Shown here piece by piece: positions 45,757-54,358 of a stretch of DNA of 64,000 bases; position 1 is the first letter of the stretch; each line of letters starts with the position of its first letter. This DNA comes from Sedimentibacter acidaminivorans (GTDB lineage: Bacteria; Bacillota; Clostridia; Tissierellales; Sedimentibacteraceae). The translations under genes were made by a program, and so were the position numbers. The DNA is taken from positions 620,001 to 684,000 of the forward strand of contig NZ_JAGGKS010000001.1 in the NCBI RefSeq assembly GCF_017873955.1, written 5' to 3'. The notes under the pieces are model-generated. The model did no database searches. It was given only the letters and a program-made list of their open reading frames with translations, and was not told the DNA's origin.

Positions 45757-46551
45757 TTAATTAAATCGTGATCCACCACATACATTCAAACTCTGACCCG
45801 TTATATTTTTTGCCAGATCTGAAGCTAAAAAACAAACTGCATAACCTACATCTTCAACATCTTGTTCTCTACCAGTAGCTATGTTATCCAAAGCTAACTT
45901 CTTCCATGTTTCTTCAGGTGTTTTATTTAATAGCTTGCTATATTTTTCAACACCTTGCTTCCACATATTTGTTAGCAGATAACCTGGACAAACTGCATTT
46001 ACTCTAATTCCTTCTTTTGCATGTGCCCTTGCAACAGATTGTGTCATTGCAATTATCGCAGCTTTGGAGATAGAATAGTTTGCTGAACCTGCTGTACCAA
46101 TTCTTCCTGCAATTGAAGCTATGTTTACTATATTGCCGGAATGCTTAAGCAGCATATATTTAAGTGCTGCTTTAATACACATACCTGTTCCATGAAGATT
46201 TATATCCATTGTTTTACGAGCAATATCCATGGGAGTTTCATAATAATTTTTACCTTCCTTTGCATATCCTGCACAATTAACCAGTATGTCAATACCATTG
46301 AAATCGTTTTTTATTAATGCAAATACGTCTTCTATATCTGTTTCTTTTGAAATATCTAATTCGTAAGCTTTTGAAACGACTCCATATTTTTCTGTTATTT
46401 CTTTTGCTTTAAGTTTTGCGATTTTTAAATTCATATCTACGATTGCAATATTTGCACTGCATTCAGCAAGACACATTACTATACCTGCTCCTATGTCTCC
46501 TGCACCACCTGTAACAATTGCAACCTTATTTGATAAGTCTATTTGTTTCAT
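45757..46551 (-). CDS. Short-chain dehydrogenase/reductase
   Basis: A 264-aa classical SDR. The cofactor motif is TGGAGDIGAG near residue 15, NCAG is near 91, and the catalytic Ser-Tyr-Lys lies in NIASIAGRIG and ANYSISKAA. The acidic VDMN after the second strand suggests NAD rather than NADP. Its neighbours are the ThDP enzyme (9 bp downstream) and an MFS transporter, so it probably interconverts a hydroxyl and keto group of the operon substrate. GAAGGG precedes the ATG. Confidence 0.9.
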   Translation of the reverse strand: MKQIDLSNKVAIVTGGAGDIGAGIVMCLAECSANIAIVDMNLKIAKLKAKEITEKYGVVSKAYELDISKETDIEDVFALIKNDFNGIDILVNCAGYAKEGKNYYETPMDIARKTMDINLHGTGMCIKAALKYMLLKHSGNIVNIASIAGRIGTAGSANYSISKAAIIAMTQSVARAHAKEGIRVNAVCPGYLLTNMWKQGVEKYSKLLNKTPEETWKKLALDNIATGREQDVEDVGYAVCFLASDLAKNITGQSLNVCGGSRFN

Positions 46552-46627
46552 ATGATTTGTCCCTTCTTATTTAATCATACAGAATCACACCAATATATAG
46601 TGCAGTCAAATTTCTTCGAAACTCTGA

Positions 46628-47899
46628 TTAAGCTGCTCCTTTTTTCGTTTCATTCTTTTTAACAAATATACCGATAAAAATTAATACTGGAGCAATTAAT
46701 TGTAATAAATAAAAATAAGATAGTACCTGACTCATTTGCATATTTGCCGAAGATATAAGCGTACCCAATGTTGCAATAAAGAAAGAGATACCTATTCGTT
46801 CAGCAGTTACATACAATCCTAATGCTGTACCAGCTCGAGGACCAGATACTTCAGGATGTGATAACATTAAAACTTTTGGGGCAGGAACAATTCCTCCGTA
46901 AAAAATACCAGACAATGCCATCATAACACTGATTATTGTAACATTATAGCTACTGTAACCTATTACAAAACAGATTGGTGCTACAATTCCACAAATAATA
47001 GCTATTTTTGTATAATGCTTTCTCCCAATCTTCGCTATGAATAAAGGAACTAAGATGTAAGCACACATAGAAAACATATTATTCCATGCTGGAATTCTAC
47101 CTGAAACTGCCTTATCAATCATCCAGCCAGGATCTGTCTGAAGAACTAACTGTCCATATGTACCTCCTGCATATATTGATCCAAGAAAACACATGTTAGC
47201 TATAATCATTAACCATACATATGGAACTTTCAAAATTCCCTTAATATTTTTCCATAAGCCAATATCATTTACTGTAAGCGTGCTAGAAACAAGTGAGGCC
47301 TCAGTGCTTTTTCTATCTTTACCTAAAGCGAAGAATGCTACAGTAATTATTACAACACATATACCAATCATTGAGTAAAATGTTTGCCATCCACCAATAG
47401 CCATCATTATTTTAACTGCGAAATAATTAGCAGTAATTTGACCCATAGGGCTTGCTGCTGTAAGAAAACCATTTGCTAATGCAAGTTCATCAGAATCAAA
47501 CCACAGAGTAATAATTTTTGTTGTAGCAGGCATGTAGAATGCGCTAGCAGCACCGAACAAAAACATTATTGAGAAGAAAAACATAAAACCTTTAGCCTGA
47601 CCTCTTAATAAAATTAACACAGCACAGATAAGAACTGAGGATCCAAGCACTTTTTTAACACTGAACTTATCCATCATAATTCCTGCAACAAATACAAACC
47701 ATATCATACCTGTTGACATTGCTGTAGCAACTGCTGTACGCTGTGTAGCTTCCCAACCCATATCGGTAGTAATTGTACCAAGTAAAATGTTAAATGATTG
47801 ATTACAAAAACCGAGAATCAAGAAATAAAACAAGCAAACAAATAGTAACATGACCCATCTAAAAGAACTTTTACCCTTTGACTGCAATGTTGTTGACAT
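46628..47899 (-). CDS. MFS transporter of the catabolic operon
   Basis: A 423-aa twelve-helix major facilitator (first helix WVMLLFVCLFYFLILGFC; loop 2-3 motif GIMMDKFSVKKVLG). It is the fourth gene of the FadR-regulated operon, so it most likely imports the substrate or exports the acid product. It is of a different subtype from the regulon MFS at 40560-41843. GGAGG lies 9 nt before the ATG. Confidence 0.88.
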   Translation of the reverse strand: MSTTLQSKGKSSFRWVMLLFVCLFYFLILGFCNQSFNILLGTITTDMGWEATQRTAVATAMSTGMIWFVFVAGIMMDKFSVKKVLGSSVLICAVLILLRGQAKGFMFFFSIMFLFGAASAFYMPATTKIITLWFDSDELALANGFLTAASPMGQITANYFAVKIMMAIGGWQTFYSMIGICVVIITVAFFALGKDRKSTEASLVSSTLTVNDIGLWKNIKGILKVPYVWLMIIANMCFLGSIYAGGTYGQLVLQTDPGWMIDKAVSGRIPAWNNMFSMCAYILVPLFIAKIGRKHYTKIAIICGIVAPICFVIGYSSYNVTIISVMMALSGIFYGGIVPAPKVLMLSHPEVSGPRAGTALGLYVTAERIGISFFIATLGTLISSANMQMSQVLSYFYLLQLIAPVLIFIGIFVKKNETKKGAA

Positions 47900-47990
47900 A
47901 AATTAATTCCTCCATATTATAATTTTTTATTTATAGGCTCGACCTACTTTAAAATTTACTTGTTACTGATAATTTCGGATTATTTATATG

Positions 47991-48890
47991 CTATATGGCA
48001 ATAGCAGCACTGATTGCAATTGACATATACTTGCTTCTTGTAGCCGTAGACCTCGATGTTAATACAATTGGAACAGTAGCACCCAGCACTAAACCAGCAA
48101 CTGTAGATTGGCCAAATATTTTTAATGTTTTTACTGCAACATTTCCAACTAGCAAGTTAGGCATTAGAAGAATATCCGGATCACCTACAACTGTACTGGT
48201 AAATCCTTTTATTTTACCTGCATCTTTATCAAATGCAAGGTCCATAGAAATTGGTCCTTCCACGATGCAATTTTTAATCTCACCAACTTGATTAAGTTTT
48301 TTTAATTCATCTGCATCAACAGTTTCCTGCATTTTTAGATTAACGACCTCAACTGCAGTCAATGCTGCAACTTTTGGATCATCATATCCTAAGCTCAGCA
48401 TTGCATTTACCGTATTCTCCAAAATAGCTTTTTTCTGATTTAAGTCAGGATTTGGAATTATGGCTGAATCAGTCACAGCGAATATTTTGTGATATGCTGG
48501 TGCTTGAACAAATAATACATGTGAAAGCAGTTCTCCCTTCATTATCCCTGTATCTTTATTTAATACAGACTTTATCAAAGTTGAAGTTTGAATATTTCCT
48601 TTCATCAATATATCAGCTTTATTTTCATGAATAAGTTTAACAGCTATATCAACAGGATTTTCTAAATTATGTATAATTTCATATTCTGAGCAATCTTCAC
48701 CTAAATCATTGAGGATTTCATTAATTCTTACAGAGTCACCTACTAGAATTGCTGAAATTATACCTTCTTTTTTTGCGATGCTCACAGCTTCTAATGTATG
48801 GCTTTCATCAGCACCTGCAACTACCATCCTCTTTTTGTCAGAGCATTTTTGCATACTACTAACTATTTCATCAAGAGATTTAAAAATCAT
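47991..48890 (-). CDS. ptb: Phosphate butyryltransferase-like acyltransferase
   Basis: A 299-aa member of the phosphate acetyl/butyryltransferase family that converts acyl-CoA and phosphate to acyl-phosphate and CoA. Characteristic blocks are KADILMKGNIQTSTLIKSVLN near residue 90, HVLFVQAPAYHKIFAVTDSAIIPNPDL near 125, and a C-terminal GPISMDLAFD...VVGDPDILLMPNLLVGN. It pairs with the butyrate-kinase gene in the same operon, the two steps giving one ATP per acyl-CoA. The acyl group need not be butyryl. AAGG precedes the ATG. Confidence 0.93.
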   Translation of the reverse strand: MIFKSLDEIVSSMQKCSDKKRMVVAGADESHTLEAVSIAKKEGIISAILVGDSVRINEILNDLGEDCSEYEIIHNLENPVDIAVKLIHENKADILMKGNIQTSTLIKSVLNKDTGIMKGELLSHVLFVQAPAYHKIFAVTDSAIIPNPDLNQKKAILENTVNAMLSLGYDDPKVAALTAVEVVNLKMQETVDADELKKLNQVGEIKNCIVEGPISMDLAFDKDAGKIKGFTSTVVGDPDILLMPNLLVGNVAVKTLKIFGQSTVAGLVLGATVPIVLTSRSTATRSKYMSIAISAAIAI

Positions 48891-48919
48891 TGTTTAACCT
48901 TCTTTCTATTTGATAAATA

Positions 48920-50296
48920 TTAAGCCCAAATTTCTTCTGCCGTTGGATTTGGTGCATCTTTTATAATGAAAGACACTCGTGTTTTATTCATCAAATGCTT
49001 ATAAGTAAGATTTTCGGAAATACTGTTGTTGCCCCACGAACCACATCCTATGGATATTGTAGGATCAAGTCCATTGCTAAAAGTGTTGCCTGCTACATTG
49101 CTATTAGCTTGACATACCATAAATCTGGCAACTGGCATTTGACTTCCCGCTAATTGGATATTCACATCATTATTTGAATATATACCTGATGAGTGACCTG
49201 CCCCTTCCATAAAGAGATTAGTTCTAGCAATATTAATTGCATCTTCAAAATCATCATAAACAAAGCAACGGATAAATGGACACATTATTTCACGGCAAAG
49301 AACTTCATCGCTACCATACTTATCTAATTTAGTCATTAATAATTTCGTTCCTTCTGGCACTGAAATATTTGCATATTTTGCCACTTCTGCTGCTGGACGT
49401 CCTACAATATCTACATTTATTGGTCCATTGAAACCTTTCAAGAATATTGCTTCGCGTAATTTTTGAATATCTGCTGAATCTGTAACCATATAGGCGCCTT
49501 TTTCTTCAAATATTTTTATTATTTCGTCAGCTTTTTCTCTTGGGAGAATAAGTGCTTGTTCACCAGTACATGGCATACCATTATCATACAAACGACTTCC
49601 CATTACTTGTGCAACCATAAGTGGATAATTATCATAATCTCTATCTACTATTATCTGAACATTTCCAGGTCCAACGCCATAAGAAGGTTTACCGCTTGAA
49701 TAAGCAGATTTAACCATTGCACTGCCACCTGTAGCTACTATGACGTCAACTTTACTCATAAGTTCATTTGTTAATTCTAATGAAGGTTCTTCAATAGATT
49801 GAATTAAATTTTCTGGTCCACCTAAAGATACAATCGCTTTGTTCATCAAAGATACGGCATGAGCTGTACAATTTTTTGCCTTTGGGTGAGGGGAAACAAC
49901 AACTGCATTACGACACTTTACTGCATGCATAGCATTACCTACAGCTGTTGTTGTTGGATTTGTCGAAGGTGTCAAACATGCTACAACACCAACTGGTTTA
50001 GCATATGTATAAATCCCATTGACTTCGTCCACTTCTATTAATCCAACAGAGGGCTGGTCTTTTAAAAATGCCCAATGACTTGTTGTAACTTTATCATGTT
50101 TAGAAACTTTTCCAGCTAATACTCCAAGGCCAGTCTCAGATACAGCTTCTTGAGAAAGAATTTCTCTGTTGTCATAAATAATTTTACCTATTGCCTTAAC
50201 TAAAGCATCAGTTTGTTCCTGATTGTAATCTTCAAGAAGGTTCTGTGCTTTCTTTGCATTTTCAATTAAACCATCAATATAAGTTTTGTTTTCCAT
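48920..50296 (-). CDS. CoA-acylating aldehyde dehydrogenase (operon copy)
   Basis: A 458-aa EutE/PduP/AdhE-N-type enzyme forming acyl-CoA from an aldehyde. YAKPVGVVACLTPSTNP and GNAMHAVKCRNAVVVSPHP form the cofactor domain, ATGGSAMVKSAY follows, and the catalytic cysteine is in DNGMPCTGEQ near residue 230. It lies between butyrate kinase (61 bp) and phosphotransbutyrylase (29 bp), which is the logical order for aldehyde to acyl-CoA to acyl-phosphate to acid. It is a distant paralog of the 497-aa enzyme at 29775-31268. No microcompartment shell genes or targeting peptide are evident. Confidence 0.92.
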   Translation of the reverse strand: MENKTYIDGLIENAKKAQNLLEDYNQEQTDALVKAIGKIIYDNREILSQEAVSETGLGVLAGKVSKHDKVTTSHWAFLKDQPSVGLIEVDEVNGIYTYAKPVGVVACLTPSTNPTTTAVGNAMHAVKCRNAVVVSPHPKAKNCTAHAVSLMNKAIVSLGGPENLIQSIEEPSLELTNELMSKVDVIVATGGSAMVKSAYSSGKPSYGVGPGNVQIIVDRDYDNYPLMVAQVMGSRLYDNGMPCTGEQALILPREKADEIIKIFEEKGAYMVTDSADIQKLREAIFLKGFNGPINVDIVGRPAAEVAKYANISVPEGTKLLMTKLDKYGSDEVLCREIMCPFIRCFVYDDFEDAINIARTNLFMEGAGHSSGIYSNNDVNIQLAGSQMPVARFMVCQANSNVAGNTFSNGLDPTISIGCGSWGNNSISENLTYKHLMNKTRVSFIIKDAPNPTAEEIWA

Positions 50297-50357
50297 AACG
50301 GAAGACCTCCTAAATGTTTTTTATTATTAATATATTGCATATTATTAAAATAATTTT

Positions 50358-51443
50358 TTAAATAATTATTGGTTCTTCTTCTTTCATTAGAACACGAAGA
50401 GCCCCAAAGGCAAGAGCTTCGGCCTCATATTCACCTGGAACAACTTTAATATTTCCCAATTCCTCAACATATTTTCTAATTTCAGTAATAAGTCGCTTAG
50501 AATTAGCCATTCCACCTGTAAATATAACTGCGTCTACCTGACAGCATAAAGAAGCATAACAGCTGCCGATTTCCTTAGCTACCTGATAAGCCATTGAATT
50601 AAATATAAGTTCTGCATGAGTGTCTCCGTTATCAATGCGTTTTTCAACTTCGCGCATATCATCAGTTCCTAGATGAGCAAGAGCTCCACCGTTATTTTTA
50701 ATTATGCGGATTATTTCATCTTTTGTGTGTTTATTAGAAAAGCAAAATTCAACAAGAGGAACCACCGGCAATGTTCCCGTACGATTAGGCGAAAATGCTC
50801 CTCCGCCAGATATGCAATCATTAACCTCTGTCACACGACCCAGGTTATGAGCACCAACCGATATACCGCCACCCATATGAGCAACAATAAACTTGCATTC
50901 CTGATATCTTTTACCCCATTCCTCTGCTACTCTACGGGCCACTGCTTTACTGTTAAGAGCATGGAATACGCTTTCTCTTGTAAAAAACGGGTGTCCAGAT
51001 ATTTTAGCAATATCAGATAATTCATTAACACATGGTGGATCAGTAATAAATATAGGTATGTCAACCCTTTCAGCTTCACTCATACTTAATGCTATTGGAA
51101 GTGAAAGTCTTGAAGCATGAGGTGCTATTTTATCAAGATTATGTTGGCCAAAAATTTCGTTTCTTATTGTGTCATTTACTAAATAGGTACCACCCTTGCT
51201 ACACCCTTTAATTTTGCAACCACGTATAGCAAAAGCATCAATATCCTTTAAGCTAAATCCTTCTTCTTGCATCCAATTTAGAATACCATTCCTTCTTAAT
51301 TCGACTTGTTGCCATGTAAGTGGGTTTTGTGTTAATGTCTCTGTTGAATGCGCTATAGATTGTTCAGCTTTACATTTTCTGTCCTCATAAATTGCTGACT
51401 TTGTAGAAGTTGAACCTGGATTAATAACCAATATTCTATGCAT
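50358..51443 (-). CDS. buk: Butyrate kinase-like acyl kinase
   Basis: A 361-aa ASKHA-fold kinase converting acyl-phosphate and ADP to the acid and ATP. The phosphate-1 motif INPGSTSTKSAIY is at the N-terminus, FIVAHMGGGISVGAHNLGRV near 190, GTLPVVPLVEFCFS near 225, and FTGGMANSKRL near 310. It is the first gene of the operon, with the promoter and operator C upstream. AAAGGA is 7 nt from the ATG. Together with phosphotransbutyrylase it provides substrate-level phosphorylation. Confidence 0.94.
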   Translation of the reverse strand: MHRILVINPGSTSTKSAIYEDRKCKAEQSIAHSTETLTQNPLTWQQVELRRNGILNWMQEEGFSLKDIDAFAIRGCKIKGCSKGGTYLVNDTIRNEIFGQHNLDKIAPHASRLSLPIALSMSEAERVDIPIFITDPPCVNELSDIAKISGHPFFTRESVFHALNSKAVARRVAEEWGKRYQECKFIVAHMGGGISVGAHNLGRVTEVNDCISGGGAFSPNRTGTLPVVPLVEFCFSNKHTKDEIIRIIKNNGGALAHLGTDDMREVEKRIDNGDTHAELIFNSMAYQVAKEIGSCYASLCCQVDAVIFTGGMANSKRLITEIRKYVEELGNIKVVPGEYEAEALAFGALRVLMKEEEPIII

Positions 51444-51543
51444 TTTCTATTCCTTTCTATACTAAATTTCATTTACAGGAACTCGTTTTCTTAACATTCG
51501 AACTCCATCTTTATTTTCCAACTTCAAAGAACTTGAATATCAA

Positions 51544-51563
51544 ATGCATTATGCATCATGCAT
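51544..51563. repeat. Three ATGCAT palindromes at 7-bp spacing
   Basis: ATGCAT begins at 51544, 51551 and 51558, in the transcribed leader of the catabolic operon, next to operator C whose own repeats also have a 7-bp period. Confidence 0.5.
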
Positions 51564-51575
51564 TCGTTAAGTATT

Positions 51576-51600
51576 ATGTACTACATACTACATACTATAT
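51576..51600. promoter_or_regulatory. Shared operator C (catabolic operon promoter)
   Basis: ATGTACTACATACTACATAC and following bases. ATGTA-C-TACAT is a perfect inverted repeat (GT-N3-AC). It lies 5 bases downstream of the -10 box and covers the expected transcription start. Confidence 0.7.
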
Positions 51601-51604
51601 TTGT

Positions 51605-51633
51605 ATTGTATCACTAACTTTTTTAAAAAGCAA
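51605..51633 (-). promoter_or_regulatory. Promoter of the catabolic operon
   Basis: On the minus strand TTGCTT, 17 bp, TACAAT. The leader to the buk start codon is about 155 nt. Confidence 0.55.
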
Positions 51634-51752
51634 TAATTATTTTATAAATATTATATAAAACTCCGAAGCAAACCATTCAGACTCTACCCGATGCCAATGC
51701 AAATCTATTAACAAGCCTTAATTTTATATAATTGTAAGCCCCCTAATGAAAA

Positions 51753-51779
51753 TTCCCCCATACTTTTAGTCTGAGGGAA
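51753..51779 (-). terminator. Possible weak terminator
   Basis: TTCCC and GGGAA form a short stem followed on the minus strand by TTTTC, downstream of the GNAT gene and flavin-reductase remnant. The remaining sequence from 51634 to 51900 shows no gene that I can support. Confidence 0.35.
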
Positions 51780-51904
51780 CATAATCTTCACCAAAGTGAG
51801 ATAGTATATATCTTCTTTTTCATAAATAACATTAATGTACTATTGCATTATATCACTTGCAAATAGCCTATACTTATAAATCTTATATGTTATAATTAAA
51901 GTGG

Positions 51905-52064
51905 AGAGAGTTAAATTTTCAATGATTAAAAATGTTGGTTTATCTTTGAGTGCATTGGGCCTTCCGTTTTCTAAACAGGTTTTATTTGCTTATACAGCAA
52001 CAATCTCACCTAGAAACATAGTAAAATCAAATATTGATATAGTTTTTATTACCTCACAAAGATA
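51905..52064 (-). pseudogene. C-terminal remnant of a flavin reductase-like protein
   Basis: Directly after the stop of the GNAT gene, and in its frame, the minus strand reads CEVIKTISIFDFTMFLGEIV, AV, a TAA stop, then ANKTCLENGRPNALKDKPTF. This matches the C-terminal part of the flavin reductase (FMN-binding split-barrel) family (typically IKTIDIGSHTMFIGEIV, then ..CLTNGKPD). The N-terminal half is missing, an internal stop is present and the C-terminal end runs into unrelated sequence. It is a gene fragment, not a functional gene. The internal stop is TAA, so selenocysteine does not explain it. Confidence 0.6.
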
Positions 52065-52499
52065 TTATTCTAAAACCATTTGGATATGTGGAATTCCATC
52101 TTCTAAAAACTCCTCTGATGTTTGCTTAAATCCTGCTTTTTCATAAAATTCTTTTGCGTAAGATTGAGCCTCTATTATTATTCTATCCGCATTCATTCTC
52201 TCCTTAGCAACCTTTATACCCTCAAAAAGAATCTTGTTTCCTAATCCACATCCTCTTTCTAGTGTCAATACTCTTCCAATTGATACATCTTCAAAAGACA
52301 CCCCTTTGTCGATAACCCTTAAATAGGCCTTTATTCCTGTATTATCTTTTAGAACCACGTGATATGAATATTGATCTTTATCATCTACTTCCTGATATAC
52401 ACAATTCTGTTCCACAACAAATACCGCAACTCTGACTTGCAATATTTTGTATAATTCTTTAACAGATAATTCTTCAAATCGTTTCACAACTAAATCCAT
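52065..52499 (-). CDS. ElaA-type GNAT N-acetyltransferase
   Basis: A 144-aa protein with the ElaA layout: LSVKELYKILQVRVAVFVVEQNCVYQEVDDKDQYSYHVVL in the first half, then IGRVLTLERGCGLGNKILFEG (acetyl-CoA loop, here RGCGLG) and IIIEAQSYAKEFYEKAGFKQTSEEFLEDGIPHIQM. The substrate is unknown. GGAGG is 6 nt before the ATG. A decayed flavin-reductase fragment follows directly. Confidence 0.9.
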   Translation of the reverse strand: MDLVVKRFEELSVKELYKILQVRVAVFVVEQNCVYQEVDDKDQYSYHVVLKDNTGIKAYLRVIDKGVSFEDVSIGRVLTLERGCGLGNKILFEGIKVAKERMNADRIIIEAQSYAKEFYEKAGFKQTSEEFLEDGIPHIQMVLE

Positions 52500-53063
52500 T
52501 TATTTACCTCCTATTTTTTTTAGTTCTTCACTATTTAATAAATTTTAATATTTGTAAGATACTATAAGCAAAAACAGTCCTGTATGCTTGTTTTCTATTC
52601 CTAAACAAATAAATATTTTTTCCCTATTGTTGGATATGACAAAGATGAATTCAGTACAGAAGCAAAAGGTTGAGATTTTGGTTAGGGAATTTTAGTTAGG
52701 GAACTGGTACTTTAATAACTAAAATACTAACCGAAGCAGCATATAGTGTCAATATATTTTATTATGCTTGTGTAATAATTTTAATTCATTACCATAGAAA
52801 TCAATGTCAAAAATATTTTTAATGACATATTGACAATTATCTATATGTCGAATATAATGCATATATAGATAAACGTCTATGAGCAAAATAACTAAATATG
52901 AAAATTTTATGCGAAAGTGGTTTAGTAATGAGCCGAAAAGATGGGAACATGACCAAATATTCAATTAATAAATAATCTCTTAAAGGCTTGAAGAAATTCA
53001 TCTATATCATAGACGAAAATGTGAATAATATATCATAATACAGAATATCAAAGGAGAAATACA
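52500..53063. other. 560-bp region upstream of the permease gene
   Basis: It contains a perfect consensus promoter at 52830-52858 and a flanking inverted repeat. Upstream of that, short disconnected open stretches around 52610-52780 (GYDKDEFSTEAK, then EILVRE in another frame, and a direct repeat GTTAGGGAA) look like decayed coding sequence of unknown origin. A 29-codon frame at 52879-52968 (MSKITKYENFMRKWFSNEPK...) has no ribosome binding site and is not called a gene. Confidence 0.4.
52830..52858 (+). promoter_or_regulatory. Consensus promoter of the permease operon
   Basis: TTGACA, 17 bp, TATAAT, all twelve bases matching. ATCTATAT at 52839 and ATATAGAT at about 52863 form an inverted repeat around the -10 box that could bind a repressor. 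The leader to the permease start is about 200 nt. Confidence 0.75.
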
Positions 53064-54068
53064 ATGTTTATATTTCAATGGTTGAATAACCAATTACTTA
53101 AAATGGAGTGGCTTTCAAAACTAATAAAGCTTTTAGTAGAAAATGTCTTTGGATTAAGTGTACAGGAAAGAATTGGCGGAAGCATTCACTTCTTCATATA
53201 TGATGTTATTAAAATATTCATACTTTTATCAGTATTGATATTTATAATTTCATATATACAAAGCTTCTTTCCACCCGAAAGAACGAAAAAAATACTAGGA
53301 AGATTTAATGGTGTATCAGGTAATGTTCTAGGGGCATTGTTGGGTACTGTAACACCGTTTTGTTCATGCTCTTCGATTCCTTTATTTATAGGATTCACAA
53401 GTGCGGGATTACCATTAGGCGTCACATTTTCATTTTTAATTTCTTCCCCATTAGTTGATTTGGCGTCAGTTCTATTATTAGCAAGTATTTTCAATTGGAA
53501 AATTTCAATAGCCTACGTCGTGGTTGGACTTTTACTGGCAGTTATCGGTGGAACTATAATCAGCAAGTTACATCTTGAAGAATATGTTGAACCTTTTGTA
53601 TATGGAAATAAGTCTGCTGATGTTGAAGAGGAAGAATTGACTGTTAAAGACAGAATAGCCTTTGGAAAAGAACAGGTACAATCAATAATTAAAAAAGTTT
53701 GGTTGTATATTCTTATAGGCGTTGGCATAGGAGCTGCAATTCACAACTGGATACCTGAATCTGTTATAAGCACAATACTTGGTCAAGATAAATGGTATTC
53801 GGTACTTATAGCAACATTTGTAGGTGTTCCAATGTATGCTGATATATTTGGAGCATTGCCTATTGCAGAGGCTTTAGTTGCAAAAGGCGTAGGTCTTGGA
53901 ACCGCACTTTCATTCATGATGGGAGTTACAGCATTATCTTTACCTTCAATGATTATGTTAAAACAAGTTGTTAAACCAAGACTTTTATGGACTTTCTTTG
54001 GATTAGTAACTATAGGTATCATAATAATTGGATATACATTTAATGCCTTCGGGTATATGTTTATATAA
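53064..54068 (+). CDS. DUF318/ArsP-like permease
   Basis: A 334-aa membrane protein with eight or more helices and the family signature TPFCSCSSIPLFIGFTSAGLPLG near residue 95, plus GVPMYADIFGALPIAEAL and SLPSMIMLKQVV in the second half. The family includes ArsP, which exports trivalent organoarsenicals, but many members have unknown substrates. The thioredoxin-like gene 25 bp downstream is the usual partner. AAAGGAG precedes the ATG. No ArsR regulator is adjacent. Confidence 0.9.
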   Translation: MFIFQWLNNQLLKMEWLSKLIKLLVENVFGLSVQERIGGSIHFFIYDVIKIFILLSVLIFIISYIQSFFPPERTKKILGRFNGVSGNVLGALLGTVTPFCSCSSIPLFIGFTSAGLPLGVTFSFLISSPLVDLASVLLLASIFNWKISIAYVVVGLLLAVIGGTIISKLHLEEYVEPFVYGNKSADVEEEELTVKDRIAFGKEQVQSIIKKVWLYILIGVGIGAAIHNWIPESVISTILGQDKWYSVLIATFVGVPMYADIFGALPIAEALVAKGVGLGTALSFMMGVTALSLPSMIMLKQVVKPRLLWTFFGLVTIGIIIIGYTFNAFGYMFI

Positions 54069-54093
54069 ATTTTATAACAAAGGGAGAATTAAA

Positions 54094-54333
54094 ATGATAA
54101 TTAAAATTTTAGGTTCAGGATGCAAAAATTGCGTTGCTTTAAAGGAAAACACAGAGGCTGCTCTTAAATCAACTGGTATTGAAGCAGAAGTGGTTAAGGT
54201 TCAAGACATGAAGGACATTGTATCTTATGGTGTTATGCAAACTCCGGCTTTAGTAATTGACGAAAAAGTGGTTTCATATGGAAAAGTATTAAAACCAAAA
54301 GATATAGAAAAAATTCTCGAAAAGGTAAAATAA
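54094..54333 (+). CDS. Small thioredoxin-family redox protein
   Basis: A 79-aa thioredoxin-fold protein beginning MIIKILGSGCKNCVALKENT with a CKNC redox motif and the cis-proline in GVMQTPALVID. It matches the small redox-active disulfide proteins that follow DUF318 permeases. The start at 54094 follows AGGGAG by 7 nt; the upstream extension overlaps the permease and is rejected. It is the second gene of the operon, ending at the terminator at 54359-54395. Confidence 0.9.
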   Translation: MIIKILGSGCKNCVALKENTEAALKSTGIEAEVVKVQDMKDIVSYGVMQTPALVIDEKVVSYGKVLKPKDIEKILEKVK

Positions 54334-54358
54334 TATAAATTAATAATTCTTTAAAAAC

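Noticed and set aside
51905-52064. Internal stop in the flavin-reductase-like frame as a second Sec codon
   Set aside because: The stop is TAA, not TGA, the N-terminal half is missing, and no SECIS-like stem follows.
52879-52968. 29-codon ORF in the leader of the permease operon
   Set aside because: The amino acid sequence looks plausible but there is no ribosome binding site and no recognisable family; kept only as a note.
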